A DNA stretch of 64,000 nt from DATKNA01 sp963786765. Lineage in GTDB: Bacteria > Actinomycetota > Actinomycetes > Actinomycetales > Kineosporiaceae. How positions within the stretch are numbered: position 1 is the first letter of the stretch; the number at the start of each line of letters is the position of its first letter. The stretch spans positions 124,001 through 188,000 of the forward strand of contig CAWBAJ010000015.1 in assembly GCA_963786765.1 (NCBI GenBank), given 5' to 3'. Under the pieces are notes generated by a model, which was not told the DNA's origin, searched no databases, and saw nothing but the letters and a program-made list of their open reading frames with translations. The translations under genes and the position numbers were made by a program. This document shows, piece after piece, positions 25,242 through 34,617 of this stretch.

Positions 25242-26223
25242 TCAGAGGACAAGGGCGCGCCCGGTGAAACGGCTCGGGTCCGCCCGTGCCAGTTCCTCGT
25301 CGAGGGTGGCCGCGAGGCGGCGGCGCGGCGTGGGTCGAGGACGTCTGCCGGCGACCAGCGGACGACGAGGACGCCGGCATGCCGCAACCCGCGCTCACGT
25401 CGCCGCTCGTCGTCACGACCGCCGCGAGGTTGTCGGCGGTCGCTCCCCCGCGTTCGGCGGCCGCAAGCCGGTACTTGAGGTCGCCGTCCGCCTCGCCGGC
25501 GACGCCTTCCGGCCACCAGCCGTCGACGCGTCCCAGGAAGGCGCCTGCGGCGTCCGTGATCGTGACCTGCCAGGCGGGCTGCGGCACGCCGAGAACGGCG
25601 AACGCCCACGCCGACCACGACTCGAACGGCGTCTCCCGCCGCCCGTCGGCGAGCTCGAGGACGCGCCGGGCCTGGGCGACGTCCTTCCATCCGGACTGAC
25701 GGTCGAGCACTGTCGCTCAGCGCCTGACGGTCGGTGAGCCCGCGACTGCAGGGCTGCGTCCGCAATGGCCAGCGCATCGCGTGGCGGCAGCCGGCGGGCG
25801 CAGTCCACCACGGTCCGCGCGGCCGAGGTGCTGCGGATCGCGCCGTGAGCGCGCGACCTCGTCGTCGGGCAGCGCCGCGACGAGGACGATCGCGGGGCCC
25901 GCCTGGCGCACGCACCCGGTGCTGCTCGTGAATGTCGTCGGAGGCCAGCCACCCAACGGCGACGGCAGGCCCCACGCGCGCGCCGCGGCAGCGTGACTGA
26001 GTACGAGCGGCCGCCGCTGCGCACGCAATGTCGCGAGCACCTCGGCCCTCCAGCGGTGCTCAGCGTCCAGCTGAGCAGCGGTGAACTGCCCTCGGCGCAA
26101 CCGATCCCATCGAGTGGCGGCCCGGCGCCGCACCTGCTCCTCGCTCAGACCCGCGCTCAGCGCCTCGGCGCGATCGAAGATCAGTGGGAGGTCCGGGATC
26201 GGGGCGGCGCACGCGGGGAGCAT
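25242..26223 (-). pseudogene. AbiEi/DUF559-type protein, multiply frameshifted
   Basis: The remnant can be followed through all three minus-strand frames. It starts at ATG 26223 with a winged-helix-like antitoxin part (LSAGLSEEQVRRRAATRWDRLRRGQF), then RRPLVLSHAAAARAWGLP, STSAARTVVDCARRLPPRDALAIADAAL and TPFESWSAWAF. A Vsr-like nuclease fold follows (VDGWWPEGVAGEADGDLKY, then RERGLRHAGVLVVRWSPADVL) and a consistent C-terminus ending GRALVL at 25242. At least five frame changes are needed (about 25850, 25745, 25712, 25415, 25315) in under 1 kb. Such genes (AbiEi-like N-terminus plus DUF559) are frequent in actinobacteria, often next to repeats. Real decay is more plausible here than elsewhere, but sequencing error is also common in this stretch. 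Confidence 0.65.
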
Positions 26224-26559
26224 CCGCGACGAGCACGTGCCGCCCGACGGGCTGCGGGCACGGCCTGTGGACGATGTGACGCCGCGCGACGCTCTGTGGA
26301 CGACTGCCCGAGGCCCATCGACGTCAGAGCCGGCGCGCGAGGTCGGTAGCCGGTGATGCACAGCCCGGAACGGAAGACGCTCGATCGATCTCCGTGACCA
26401 CGTCGCTCGCGTTCCGGCCGCAATTTGGGGCTCGGACGCCGGCGAGAAGCGGCCGGAACGCGAGTGACGCCGGCCGCGCAGCGGCCGGAACGCGAGTGAC
26501 GCCGCCGCGCAGCGGCCGGAACGCGAGTGACGCGCCGGCGGCCGAGCGGCGACGGCGGG
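26224..26559. other. Non-coding stretch holding direct and inverted repeats
   Basis: 336 bases between the AbiEi-like gene and the sulfotransferase. The right two thirds hold the GCGGCCGGAACGCGAGTGAC repeats described separately. Two DnaA-box-like TGTGGACGA words lie near 26265 and 26295. No gene is apparent. Confidence 0.5.
26401..26533. repeat. Triple direct repeat with an inverted copy
   Basis: A 22-base unit beginning GCGGCCGGAACGCGAGTGAC occurs at 26449-26470, 26481-26502 and 26512-26533 (periods 32 and 31). An inverted copy lies at 26401-26421 with 20 of 21 bases complementary, so a long hairpin is possible. It is just downstream of the sulfotransferase stop on the minus strand. Confidence 0.8.
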
Positions 26560-27574
26560 TCAGGCGTCCAGCAGCCAGTCGGGCAGCCGGGTCACGCCGT
26601 GGCCGCGCAGGTACGCCGCCAGCTCCCGGTTCGCCTGCGAGTAGAGCCCACGGACGCGGTTGCGCTGCCGCTCGCCCTGTCGCGGGACGCCGAGGCGCTC
26701 GTCGACGCGGTCGCCGCGGTCGCCGCGCAGCGGCGCCGACGCGCGCTGCATCAACGGCCAGAAGCGGCTGAAGCCAGAACGGGCGGGGGCAGGCGTGGGC
26801 TCGGGGGCGGGTTCCGGCGGCGCAGCAGGCGCCAGCTCCGCGGGGTCGAGGTCGAGCCCGCCGAGCAGCCGGGCGAGCTCGCCCTCGGGATCCGCGGCGA
26901 CGTGCTCGGCGAAGACGATGTGCAGACGGCCGCGGAAGGCGTCGGACCAGGCGGCGAGGTGCTCGACGTAGAAGCCGGAGGAGAGGGTCCGGTAGTACCG
27001 GTTGCCCTCGAAGCGGTCGCTGCCGTTGGCGCGCAGGGCGAGGCACCGGTCGACGAAGCGGTCGAACGGCATCGCCTCGGGCAGGCGGCCGCGCCGCACC
27101 TTGTCGGTGAAGCTGGTCCAGAGCCGCAGGGCGGGGTCGCGCAGCAGCAGCACGACCTGTGCGTCGGGCATGGCGGCCGCCACCTCGGCGACCAGGCGCG
27201 GTCCGCCGTCGAAGTACACGGGCGACGTCTCGAGCCGGTACCGCTCCCCCCGCCAGCCGGAGAAGTGGGAGTCGTAGTCCTGCAGCGACGCGTCGACGTC
27301 GAGCCCGTAGCGCAGCGGGGTGAAGTGGTCGATCCGCCGCGTCGCCGGCAGGCACACCTGGGGATGCCGGCCGAGACCGCGCACCGAGGGCGGTGGCGTC
27401 CGCGTGGCTGACCCCGGGGAGCAGCAGCGTGGGCACCCGGTAGCGGATCACCGGGCGCGGCGGCAGGACCTGACGGACCTCGCGGACGACCCCATGGACG
27501 ACCAGGTCGTGGCTCGAGGCCGGCGCCCGCCGGACCCGGGACCGGGGGGACAGCGACGGGATGGAAGCCGTCAT
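26560..27574 (-). CDS. Sulfotransferase-family protein (frame broken)
   Basis: A PAPS-dependent sulfotransferase-like protein of about 337 residues. The N-terminus (from the GTG/ATG region at 27574) leads to VPTLLLPGVSHADATAL, the position of the 5'-phosphosulfate loop. One extra G near 27392 shifts the frame; the continuation is VRGLGRHPQVCLPATRRIDHF, the stretch DAQVVLLLRDPALRLWTSF (3'-phosphate-binding Arg-Asp-Pro) and SSGFYVEHLAAW. The C-terminal part has a Pro/Ala-rich insertion, then RNRVRGLYSQANRELAAYL. A second sulfotransferase of the same broad type is encoded at 54019. The acceptor is unknown. Confidence 0.75.
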
Positions 27575-27864
27575 GGGTTCATCCGTTCCGCGGCGCCCGG
27601 ACGCGCGGCCCCGATCCGCGTCCGTTCAGAACTCCGCTGGCTTGACCACTGTGCGAAGACGAACAGTCACAGACTGTAGACAGCGCGGGCGCACTCGTCC
27701 AGAGCTGGGGCCAAACCGGTCCCATCGACGCGCGGGTCGGACCGAACGGTCGCGTTTCGTCTCACCCGAAGACGGGATGGCGGCTTCGTCCTGCGCGACG
27801 CCTCCTCCCGGCCGAGCAGGGCGCGCCACGTGTGACCCGCCCCCGAGGGGTATCGTGATCCGGC
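27575..27864. other. Divergent promoter region with possible metal-responsive operator
   Basis: 290 bases. ACCCGCCCCCGAGGGGTAT at 27835-27853 is a G/C-tract dyad with flanking AT on one side, reminiscent of CsoR-type copper operators. TATCGT at 27851-27856 is a good -10 box only eight bases before the ATG of the Cys-rich protein, which lacks a ribosome site; a leaderless transcript is likely. Both are inferences from pattern. Confidence 0.35.
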
Positions 27865-28293
27865 ATGACGGTCGCCGAAATGATCACCAGCCACCCCGAC
27901 CGCGCCCTCGACGCGAACGCCCTCGTCGCCTGTATCGAGGCCGCCCTCGACTGTGCCGTGGCGTGCACCGCCTGCGCGGACGCCTGCCTGGCCGAGGACG
28001 ACGTCGCCGCGATGCGCACCTGCATCCGCCGGGACCTCGACTGCGCCGACATCGCCGCCACCACGGCGTCGGTGCTCACCCGGCAGGTGGCCATGGACCT
28101 CGGCCTCGTCCGCGTCGTCCTCGAGGCCTGCGCGGTCGCCTCCAAGCGGTGCGCGGTCGAGTGCCAGCTGCACGCCGAGCACCACGAGCACTGCCGCGTC
28201 TGCGCACAGGCGTGCGAGACGCTGTACGCCGCGAGCCGCTCGCTCCTGGAGACCTTGCGGGACGAGGGCGTCCCTCAGCCGGACGAGCGCTAG
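27865..28293 (+). CDS. Four-helix-bundle copper-storage-like protein (Csp/DUF326)
   Basis: A 142-residue cytosolic protein with 13 cysteines spaced along helices (ACIEAALDCAVACTACADAC, TCIRRDLDCAD, ACAVASKRCAVEC, HCRVCAQACE). This matches the copper-storage protein family, in which the Cys residues line the core of a four-helix bundle and hold many Cu(I) ions. No signal peptide, so the cytosolic Csp3-like class fits. His residues in HAEHHEHC could help loading at the open end. Its stop codon overlaps that of the convergent helicase gene by two bases. Confidence 0.87.
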   Translation: MTVAEMITSHPDRALDANALVACIEAALDCAVACTACADACLAEDDVAAMRTCIRRDLDCADIAATTASVLTRQVAMDLGLVRVVLEACAVASKRCAVECQLHAEHHEHCRVCAQACETLYAASRSLLETLRDEGVPQPDER

Positions 28294-30910
28294 CCGGCCG
28301 TGGCGGGCAGGGTCGCCAGCTCCCCGACGGCGGTCACCCGGACGACCGCCTCGCCCGCCTCGTCGCTCGCCGCGAGGTCGACCTCGGCACCGATCCCCCA
28401 GTCGTGGTCGCCGTCCGGGTCGTCGAAGATCTGCCGCACCCGCCACACCCGCACGCCCGGCGGGCACGCCGTCGGGATGCTCGTCCAGCACGAAGTACTG
28501 CGGCCCGCGGGCGTCGGGGCCTGTGCCGAGGTCGTCGTGCTCCGCGAAGTACTCCTCGACGGCCGACGACCAGGCGTCAGCGTCCCAGCCGGCCTCGCCG
28601 TCGAGCTCGCCCAGCTCGTCGTACCGCTCCAGCGCGGCCAGCTCGACGCGCCGGAACATCGCGTTGCGGACGAGCACGCGGAAGGCGCGCAGGTTCGCCG
28701 TCACCGGAGGCGGCCCTGACGCGTGCCGGCGCGGCGGTGTCGGCGTCCGGGGGCAGGTCTGCACCGGCGCGCAGCGACTCCCACTCCTCGAGCAGGCTCG
28801 AGTCGGTCTGCCGGACCATCTCGCCCAGCCACTCGGTGAGGTCCTCGACCTCCTCGGTCCGGGCTTCGGCGGGCACGGTCTGACGCAGCGCGCGGTAGGC
28901 GTCGGCGAGGTAGCGCAGCACCAGCCCCTCGCTGCGCGCCAGCCCGTAGAAGCCGACGAACTCGCTGAAGGACATGGCCCGCTCGAACATGTCGCGCGCG
29001 ACCGCCTTCGGCCGCACCTCGTGGTCGGCCACCCAGGGGTGCCCGGCGCGGTAGATCTCGTACGCGGCCTCGAGCAGCTCGGCGAGCGGCCGGGGGTGCG
29101 TCACCGACTCGAGCAGCTCCATCCGCTCCTCGTACTCGATGCCGTCCCGCTTCATCTGCGCCACGGCCTCGCCGCGCGCCTTGAACTGCTGCGCCGACAG
29201 CACCTGCCGAGGGTCGTCGAGGGTGGACTCGACGACCGAGAGCAGGTCGAGCGCGTACGTCGGGGACTCGCGGTCCAGCAGCTCCATCGCCGCGAGCGCG
29301 AACGGCGAAAGGGGCTGGTTGAGCGCGAAGTCCGGCTGCAGGTCGACGGTGAGGCGCACCGGGCGGCCGGTCGCGTCCGGCTCGGGCAGCCGCTCGACGA
29401 CGCCGGCGGCGAGCAGCGCGCGGTAGATCGCGATCGCCCGCCGGATGTGACGGCGCTGGGCGGCCCGGTCCTCGTGGTTGTCCTCGAGCAGGTGGCGCAT
29501 CGCTGCGACCGTGTCGCCGGGCCTCGCGATCACGTTGAGCACCATCGCGTGGCTCACCGCGAAGCTGGAGGTGAGGGGCTCGGGCTCGGCCGCGACGAGG
29601 CGGTCGAAGGTGGCCCGGCTCCACGACACCGACCCCTCGGGCGGCTTCCTGCGCACGACCTTGCGGCGCTTCTTCGGGTCGTCGCCCGCCTTGGCCAGCA
29701 GCCGCTCGTTCTCGATCTCGTGGTCCGGCGCCTGGACGACGACGGTGCCTGCGGTGTCGAAGCCCGCCCGCCCCGCCCGGCCGGCGATCTGGTGGAACTC
29801 GCGCGCCTTCAGCTGGCGCTGCCGCGTCCCGTCGTACTTGCCCAGGGCGCTGATGAGCACGGTCCGGATGGGCACGTTGATGCCGACGCCGAGGGTGTCG
29901 GTGCCGCAGATCACCTTCAGGACGCCGGCCTGCGCGAGCTGCTCCACCAGGCGGCGGTAGCGCGGCAGCATGCCGGCGTGGTGCACCCCGATGCCGTGCC
30001 GGACCAGCCGCGACAGGGTGCGGCCGAACCCGGCCGAGAAGCGGAAGGAGCCGATGGCGGCGGCGATCGCGTCCTTCTCGGCGCGGCTCGCCACGTTGAT
30101 GCTCGTGAGGGCCTGCGCCCGCTCCAGCGCGGCCGCCTGGGTGAAGTGGACGACGTAGATCGGCGCCTGCCCGGTCCGCAGCAGCTCCTCGATCGTCTCG
30201 TGCACAGGCGTCATCGCGTACGAGAAGTAGAGCGGCACCGGCCGCTCGCCGGAGCTGACCACGGCGGTCGGCCGGCCGGTGCGGCGGGTGAGGTCGGCCT
30301 CGAACCTGCTCATGTCGCCGAGGGTCGCCGACATGAGCAGGAACTGCGCCCGGGTCAGCTCGAGCAGCGGGACCTGCCAGGCCCATCCCCGGTCCGGTTC
30401 GGCGTAGTAGTGGAACTCGTCCATCACGACCTGGCCGACGTCGGCGTCGGCGCCCTCGCGGAGGGCGAGGTTGGCGAGCACCTCCGCGGTGCAGCAGATG
30501 ATCGGCGCGGTGGGGTTGACGCTCGCGTCGCCGGTGAGCATGCCGACCCGCTCGGCGCCGAACACGTCCACGAGCGCGAAGAACTTCTCCGAGACGAGCG
30601 CCTTGATCGGCGCGGTGTAGAACGTGCGCCGGCCCTCGGCGAGCGCGGCGAAGTGGGCGCCGGTCGCGACCAGGCTCTTCCCCGAGCCGGTCGGGGTGGC
30701 GAGCACGACGTTCGAGCCCGTGAAGAGCTCGATCAGCGCCTCCTGCTGGGCGGGGTACAGCTCGAGCCCGCGAGCGGCGGCCCATCCGGAGAAGGCGTCG
30801 TAGAGGCTGTCGGCGTCCGGCCCCTCGGACGGTTCCGCTCCTCGCGCACCCCGCGGCTGGCGGACCTCGGGCACCAGCTCGGCGAGCGAGGCGGCCCCGG
30901 TCGTCGTCAC
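28290..30910 (-). CDS. DUF3516 DEAD/DEAH-box (Ski2-like) helicase, two frame breaks
   Basis: A superfamily 2 helicase of about 870 residues, probably acting on RNA. Walker A ATPTGSGKS, motif II DEFH, motif III SATLGD, and motif VI QIAGRAGRAGFD are intact in the continuous N-terminal 720 residues; the arrangement and C-terminal DUF3516 match actinobacterial Ski2/Mtr4-like proteins. Two single-base breaks follow, near 28725 (before VTANLRAFRVLVRNAMFRRVEL) and near 28465 (before RVWRVRQIFDDPDGDHDWGIGAEVDLAASDEAG), after which the protein ends ATLPATAG at 28290-28292. The end converges on, and slightly overlaps, the copper-protein gene. Confidence 0.88.
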
Positions 30911-31201
30911 GCGGCAAGGCTACGTGCGCCAGGGGAGGCGCGAGAACGCGGCGCACCTGCGAAGGTAGCTGCAGAGCGAACACTCGAACGCTCTGTGTGA
31001 CGCCCGTCATCGCGCGAAGGGAGGAGTCGACTACGATGTCCCTCGTCGGAGCGAGCGGCCGGGCGAGGGGACCGTCGGGCGCACCGTGAACCAGCCGAGG
31101 GTCCCATCGGGACACCTCGGTGTCCTGTAACGGCTCGGGTGGCACCTCCGATCACCCGAACGGAGGGCGCCCGCGTGGGGCGAACGGGGAAGGGTGAGCG
31201 G
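30911..31201. other. Intergenic region upstream of the sigma-factor operon
   Basis: 291 bases between the divergent helicase gene and the anti-sigma gene. TACGAT at 31033-31038 is a possible -10 box, but no matching -35 or SigB/F-type GTTT...GGGTA pair was found. A short dyad (GGTCCCATCGGGACACC) lies near 31100-31116. Confidence 0.3.
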
Positions 31202-31609
31202 ATGACGATGACAGCCATGAGCGGGGAATCCACGAGCGTGTCGGACACCGTCGACCTGCGGGTGCCCGCGGACCCGGCGTACCTGGCCGTGCTGCGCACG
31301 GCCACGGCCGGCCTCGCGGCGCGCCTCGACCTCACCCTGGACGAGATCGAGGACCTGCGGATCGCGGTCGACGAGGCCTGCGCCCTGCTCCTGGAGCACA
31401 CCTCGCATCTCGGCGAGGAACTGCACGCGGCGTTCACCATCCATCCGCATGCCCTGGACGTCCTCGTCAAAGGTCCGGCGCGTACCCTGCCGGAGAAGAA
31501 CAGCTTCGCCTGGTCGGTGCTCGAGGCACTTGTCGGCCAGGTCGAGACCGGCGTCGGCGACCACGGCTCGTGGATCAGGTTGACCCACGTCGGGGGTCGG
31601 AGGACGTAG
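31202..31609 (+). CDS. Anti-sigma regulatory factor (RsbW-type serine kinase)
   Basis: A 135-residue HATPase_c_2 protein. It has DLRVPADPAYLAVLRTATAGLAARLDLTLDEIEDLRIAVDEACALLLEH, the usual RsbW N-terminus and N-box helix (DEAC replaces DEAV), and a shortened ATP lid near the C-terminus. It should hold its sigma factor inactive, released by an unphosphorylated anti-anti-sigma protein. ATG at 31202 has GGGGAAGGGTGAG upstream. The stop TAG shares its last base with the sigma-factor GTG (TAGTG), so the two are produced together. No anti-anti-sigma gene is adjacent. Confidence 0.85.
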   Translation: MTMTAMSGESTSVSDTVDLRVPADPAYLAVLRTATAGLAARLDLTLDEIEDLRIAVDEACALLLEHTSHLGEELHAAFTIHPHALDVLVKGPARTLPEKNSFAWSVLEALVGQVETGVGDHGSWIRLTHVGGRRT

Positions 31610-32433
31610 TGACGACAAGCGGCGCCACGCCCCAGGAGGGCCCGACGCCCGCGCAGCCCGACGTGCTCGACCAGGAGCAGCCGACAGCAGCTGGACGACA
31701 CACGGCCGAGATCGACGAGATGCTCCGCCGGCTCGCCGCCCTGCCGCCGGACGACCCGGAGCGCGCGGCCCTGCGTCAGCGCCTCGTCGAGGCGCAGCTG
31801 CCGCTGGTGCACCACCTGGCCCAGCGATTCCGCGGCAGGGGGGAGCCCTACGACGACCTCGTGCAGGTCGGGACCATCGGTCTGCTCAATGCGGTCGACC
31901 GGTTCGACCCCGAGCGCGGCTCGTTCACCGGGTTCGCGGTGCCCACGATCCTCGGGGAGATCCGCCGGCACTTCCGCGACCGCGGTTGGGCCATGCGCGT
32001 CCCGCGCCGCCTGCAGGAGCTCGGTCGCCAGGTGTCGGAGGCCCGCGAGGTCCTCACCCAGCGGCTCGGACGGTCCCCCACCGTGCAGGAGATCGCCCAG
32101 CACCTCGACGCCGACACGGACCTCGTGCTCGAGGCGCTCGACACCGCGAGCGTGTACGCGACGGTCCCGTTGCCCAGCACGCCCGAGGAGGGCGAGATGG
32201 CACCGCTGGGCTTCATCGACTCGGGCCTCGAACTCGTCGAGCAGCGGGCGACGCTGCGGCCGCTGCTGGCACGGCTGCCCGCCCGCGAGCGCACGATTCT
32301 CGCCCTGCGGTTCGTCCGCGGGATGTCGCAGTCGCAGATCGCGGCGGAGGTCGGCGTCTCCCAGATGCACGTGTCCCGGCTGATCACGCGCAGCCTCGCC
32401 ATCCTTCGCGAGGGCCTCAGCGAAGAGGTCTGA
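31609..32433 (+). CDS. RNA polymerase sigma factor, SigB/SigF/SigG subfamily
   Basis: A 274-residue alternative sigma factor directing stress or stationary-phase transcription. Region 2 shows LVHHLAQRFRGRGEPYDDLVQVGTIGLLNAVDRFDPERGSFTGFAVPTILGEIRRHFRD; region 3 is GRSPTVQEIAQHL and region 4 ERTILALRFVRGMSQSQIAAEVGVSQMHVSRLITRSL, as in SigF-type factors. It lacks region 1. GTG at 31609 with GGAGGA upstream; one-base overlap with the anti-sigma gene. It probably autoregulates this pair, although no cognate promoter could be recognised upstream. Confidence 0.92.
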   Translation: MTTSGATPQEGPTPAQPDVLDQEQPTAAGRHTAEIDEMLRRLAALPPDDPERAALRQRLVEAQLPLVHHLAQRFRGRGEPYDDLVQVGTIGLLNAVDRFDPERGSFTGFAVPTILGEIRRHFRDRGWAMRVPRRLQELGRQVSEAREVLTQRLGRSPTVQEIAQHLDADTDLVLEALDTASVYATVPLPSTPEEGEMAPLGFIDSGLELVEQRATLRPLLARLPARERTILALRFVRGMSQSQIAAEVGVSQMHVSRLITRSLAILREGLSEEV

Positions 32434-32448
32434 CCGGTTCCGGTGCCG

Positions 32449-33477
32449 TCAGGAACCGGCCAGCGGGTGGGCGGCGAAGAAGGCGCCGAGAGCGCTGGTC
32501 GCGTCCAGGGCCGTACTCGGCGGGTCGAGGAAGGGCAGGCGCGCAGGAGCGGCGCCCGGCCACTGGTGCCCCGCCCCCCGGATCGTGACGAGGGCGACCG
32601 CGCTCCCGCCGGCGCAGGACGACGCCGAGCGCGTGACGGAGCCCTTGACGCTCACCATCGGCGCCCCACAGCCGTCCATCTGCCGCCACGCCTCGATGAC
32701 GCCCTGCACCGGGGGCCAGTCGATCCGGCTCGCCGCCAGCCCCTTCGTCCCCGGCCCACCGGCGAAGGGGATGTACTGGTCGTCCAGTCCGTGGATGTGC
32801 AGCACGGAGGTGGGGCGACGACGAGCGGCTTCGCGGGCGGCCGGGCAGGGCTCGGGCTGGGTGGCTGCCACCGGACCGATCGCGGCGATCCGGCCGGGAA
32901 GGCGGCAGGCGAGGACGTAGTCCATCAGGCCGCCGTTCGAGATGCCGGTCGCCGCGATGCGGCGCGGGTCGATCCCTTCGTTCCGCTGCACCACGCCGAG
33001 CAGGGTGCGCAGGAAGCCGAGGTCGTCGATGCGCCGGCGCCCGGCCGGACCGCAACAGATGCCCGCGTTCCAGGTGTGGCCGACGCCGTCGGGGTAGACG
33101 ACGACGAACCCGCCCCGGTCGGCCTCGGCGTCCCAGCCGTACGCCTGCTCGGCCTGCGCCCCGGTACCGAGGCCGCCGTGGAGAACGAGAACCAGCGGAA
33201 CGGCCCGCGACCGGTCGGCAGTGGCGGGCCGGTACACCCGGTACGTGCGCCGCAGGCCGCCGAACTGCAGGGTGCGCCGCGCGCTCCGCACCGGGGTCCG
33301 CCGACGCAGGCTCCCCACCCCCGCCTCGGCCTGGGTCTGGGCGGAGGCGGCCGCCCCTGCGCCCGGACCGCCAGCGACGCCGGCGCCCAACGGGCCTCGC
33401 GCGCAGGCGGCCGTCGCGGCCACCAGGACCACTGCGCAGGCGACGCGCCGGGCCGGCCCGGACTGCGACATCCTCAT
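32449..33477 (-). CDS. LpqC/PHB-depolymerase-family esterase, secreted
   Basis: A 342-residue exported alpha/beta hydrolase. A signal peptide covers about the first 26 residues with Cys in TAACARG, a weak lipobox. The hydrolase domain has the oxyanion LVLHGGLGTG, YPDGVGHTWNAGICCG, the nucleophile GISNGG (Ser), LHIHGLDDQYIPF with the acidic residue, and the catalytic His in IRGAGHQWPG. Such proteins degrade polyhydroxyalkanoates, feruloyl esters or other polymers; the true substrate is unknown. ATG at 33477 (or 33471) starts the protein. Confidence 0.85.
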   Translation of the reverse strand: MRMSQSGPARRVACAVVLVAATAACARGPLGAGVAGGPGAGAAASAQTQAEAGVGSLRRRTPVRSARRTLQFGGLRRTYRVYRPATADRSRAVPLVLVLHGGLGTGAQAEQAYGWDAEADRGGFVVVYPDGVGHTWNAGICCGPAGRRRIDDLGFLRTLLGVVQRNEGIDPRRIAATGISNGGLMDYVLACRLPGRIAAIGPVAATQPEPCPAAREAARRRPTSVLHIHGLDDQYIPFAGGPGTKGLAASRIDWPPVQGVIEAWRQMDGCGAPMVSVKGSVTRSASSCAGGSAVALVTIRGAGHQWPGAAPARLPFLDPPSTALDATSALGAFFAAHPLAGS

Positions 33478-33503
33478 CGGGTGCCTCCCGCACGACGGGC
33501 CCG

Positions 33504-33652
33504 CGACGCTCGGCCGCCCGCGCTGTCGGCGCGGCACGCCGCGCGGTGGACGAGGAACTGATCCAGCGCTTCGGCGAGCAGCGGCTCGAGGTGCTGCGCG
33601 AGACGCTGCGGGCGGTGATCACGGCCGTGGACGGGCCGAGCGGGCAGGAGTG
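33504..33652 (+). pseudogene. Possible 3' remnant of a regulator gene
   Basis: A short open stretch ends RRAVDEELIQRFGEQRLEVLRETLRAVI and a few further residues before a TGA at 33650-33652. The amphipathic helix and its position at the end of a frame resemble the C-terminus of MarR/PadR-type regulators. No start, DNA-binding part or ribosome site is present, so at most it is a fragment. Confidence 0.25.
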
Positions 33653-33686
33653 ACCCCCGGCCTCCGCCCAGGGTTCGGAGGTCTCG

Positions 33687-34061
33687 TCACACGTCGCGCG
33701 GGATGACATCGTCGCGGAAGAGCCCGAAGGCCACGGCGACGGCCAGCACGACCAGGCCGACGGCGAGGGCTCGCGGGTCCACCGTGCCGGACAACGCGAC
33801 GAGGACCTGCAGGAGCTGCCAGACGAGGGCGGGTGAGCGGGCCCAGCGTCGTCCACCCAGGACGCCGTTCGCGACCGCGCCGAGCCCGGCGGCCAGCAGG
33901 AGGGCAACGACAGCGAGCACCAGGGCGCCGATCCTGTCCTTGGCTTCACCCCGCACGCTCTCGACCACGACGGCGACCGCGTAGCCGGCGAGCAACAGAC
34001 CTTCGAGCGCGACACCGCCGGCAACCGCGCGCGCGGCGGGTGGTGCGCTCCTGAACGTCAC
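33687..34061 (-). CDS. Small integral membrane protein
   Basis: A 124-residue protein of unknown function with four predicted membrane segments (about 13-36, 44-65, 80-98 and 100-116) and a charged loop VRGEAKDRIG. It ends in FGLFRDDVIPRDV. GTG at 34061 is chosen because AGGAG precedes it; an upstream extension of the frame is Pro/Arg-rich and not membrane-like. No family is recognised. Confidence 0.65.
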   Translation of the reverse strand: MTFRSAPPAARAVAGGVALEGLLLAGYAVAVVVESVRGEAKDRIGALVLAVVALLLAAGLGAVANGVLGGRRWARSPALVWQLLQVLVALSGTVDPRALAVGLVVLAVAVAFGLFRDDVIPRDV

Positions 34062-34617
34062 GGGGCTCCTCGTCGCGAGGTGCGGCGGACTGCCGCCGGC
34101 GACGCCGGCTGCCGGCGCCGATCCGCCCGAGCGGCCCGGCGGGCGTCGGCACGCTACCGCCGGCGCCAGTACCGCGAAGCTCGCGTCGCCGGCACCTCGC
34201 GGAGTCAATGTGGCAGGACTCACGCATGAGGAGGGCCCGCAGTGGGCACAACGCCAGCACGCCGCTCGTTGGGCGGTACGACACTCAAGAGAACGTCAAG
34301 CGTTCGATGTATCTCTACGCAGAACCTTGACTCTCCGTGTCGGGTGGGTAACGCTTGGTATCGCCATCGCGCTCCGTAACATAGCGTGACCGCAAGCGTT
34401 TCCACCTCACGAATTCGTACGGACAATCCCTTGTGAAGGCGGGCACAAGGATGTGAGGCTTGACGTTGGATGAACGAGGGACGCACCGACAGCGTCCCGT
34501 CAGGGGAGGCCCGGCCCCACCCGTGGGTGAGCCGCGCGTCCCGCCGACTTCAGGCGTCATCGATGATGACCGTTGTTCAACACTACGCCCTTCGAGGGCA
34601 GAGGAGTGAACCACCTC
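34062..34617. other. AT-richer regulatory region upstream of whiB1
   Basis: 556 bases without a convincing gene; about 34260-34480 is markedly less GC-rich than the rest of the window, as expected for a promoter region. It contains the CRP-type site described separately. A TTGACG at 34459-34464 resembles a -35 box, without a clear -10 box at 17 bases. Confidence 0.5.
34431..34448. promoter_or_regulatory. CRP/cAMP-receptor-type binding site upstream of whiB1
   Basis: TTGTGAAGGCGGGCACAA: perfectly symmetric TTGTG...CACAA ends; the inner TGTGA-N6-GCACA matches the CRP consensus TGTGA-N6-TCACA at nine of ten positions. It lies about 170 bases before the whiB1 start codon. In M. tuberculosis whiB1 is known to be controlled by a CRP-family regulator, so the site is credible. 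Confidence 0.6.

Noticed and set aside
26449..26533. CRISPR-like array
   Set aside because: Only three repeats, spacers of nine or ten bases, and no cas genes.
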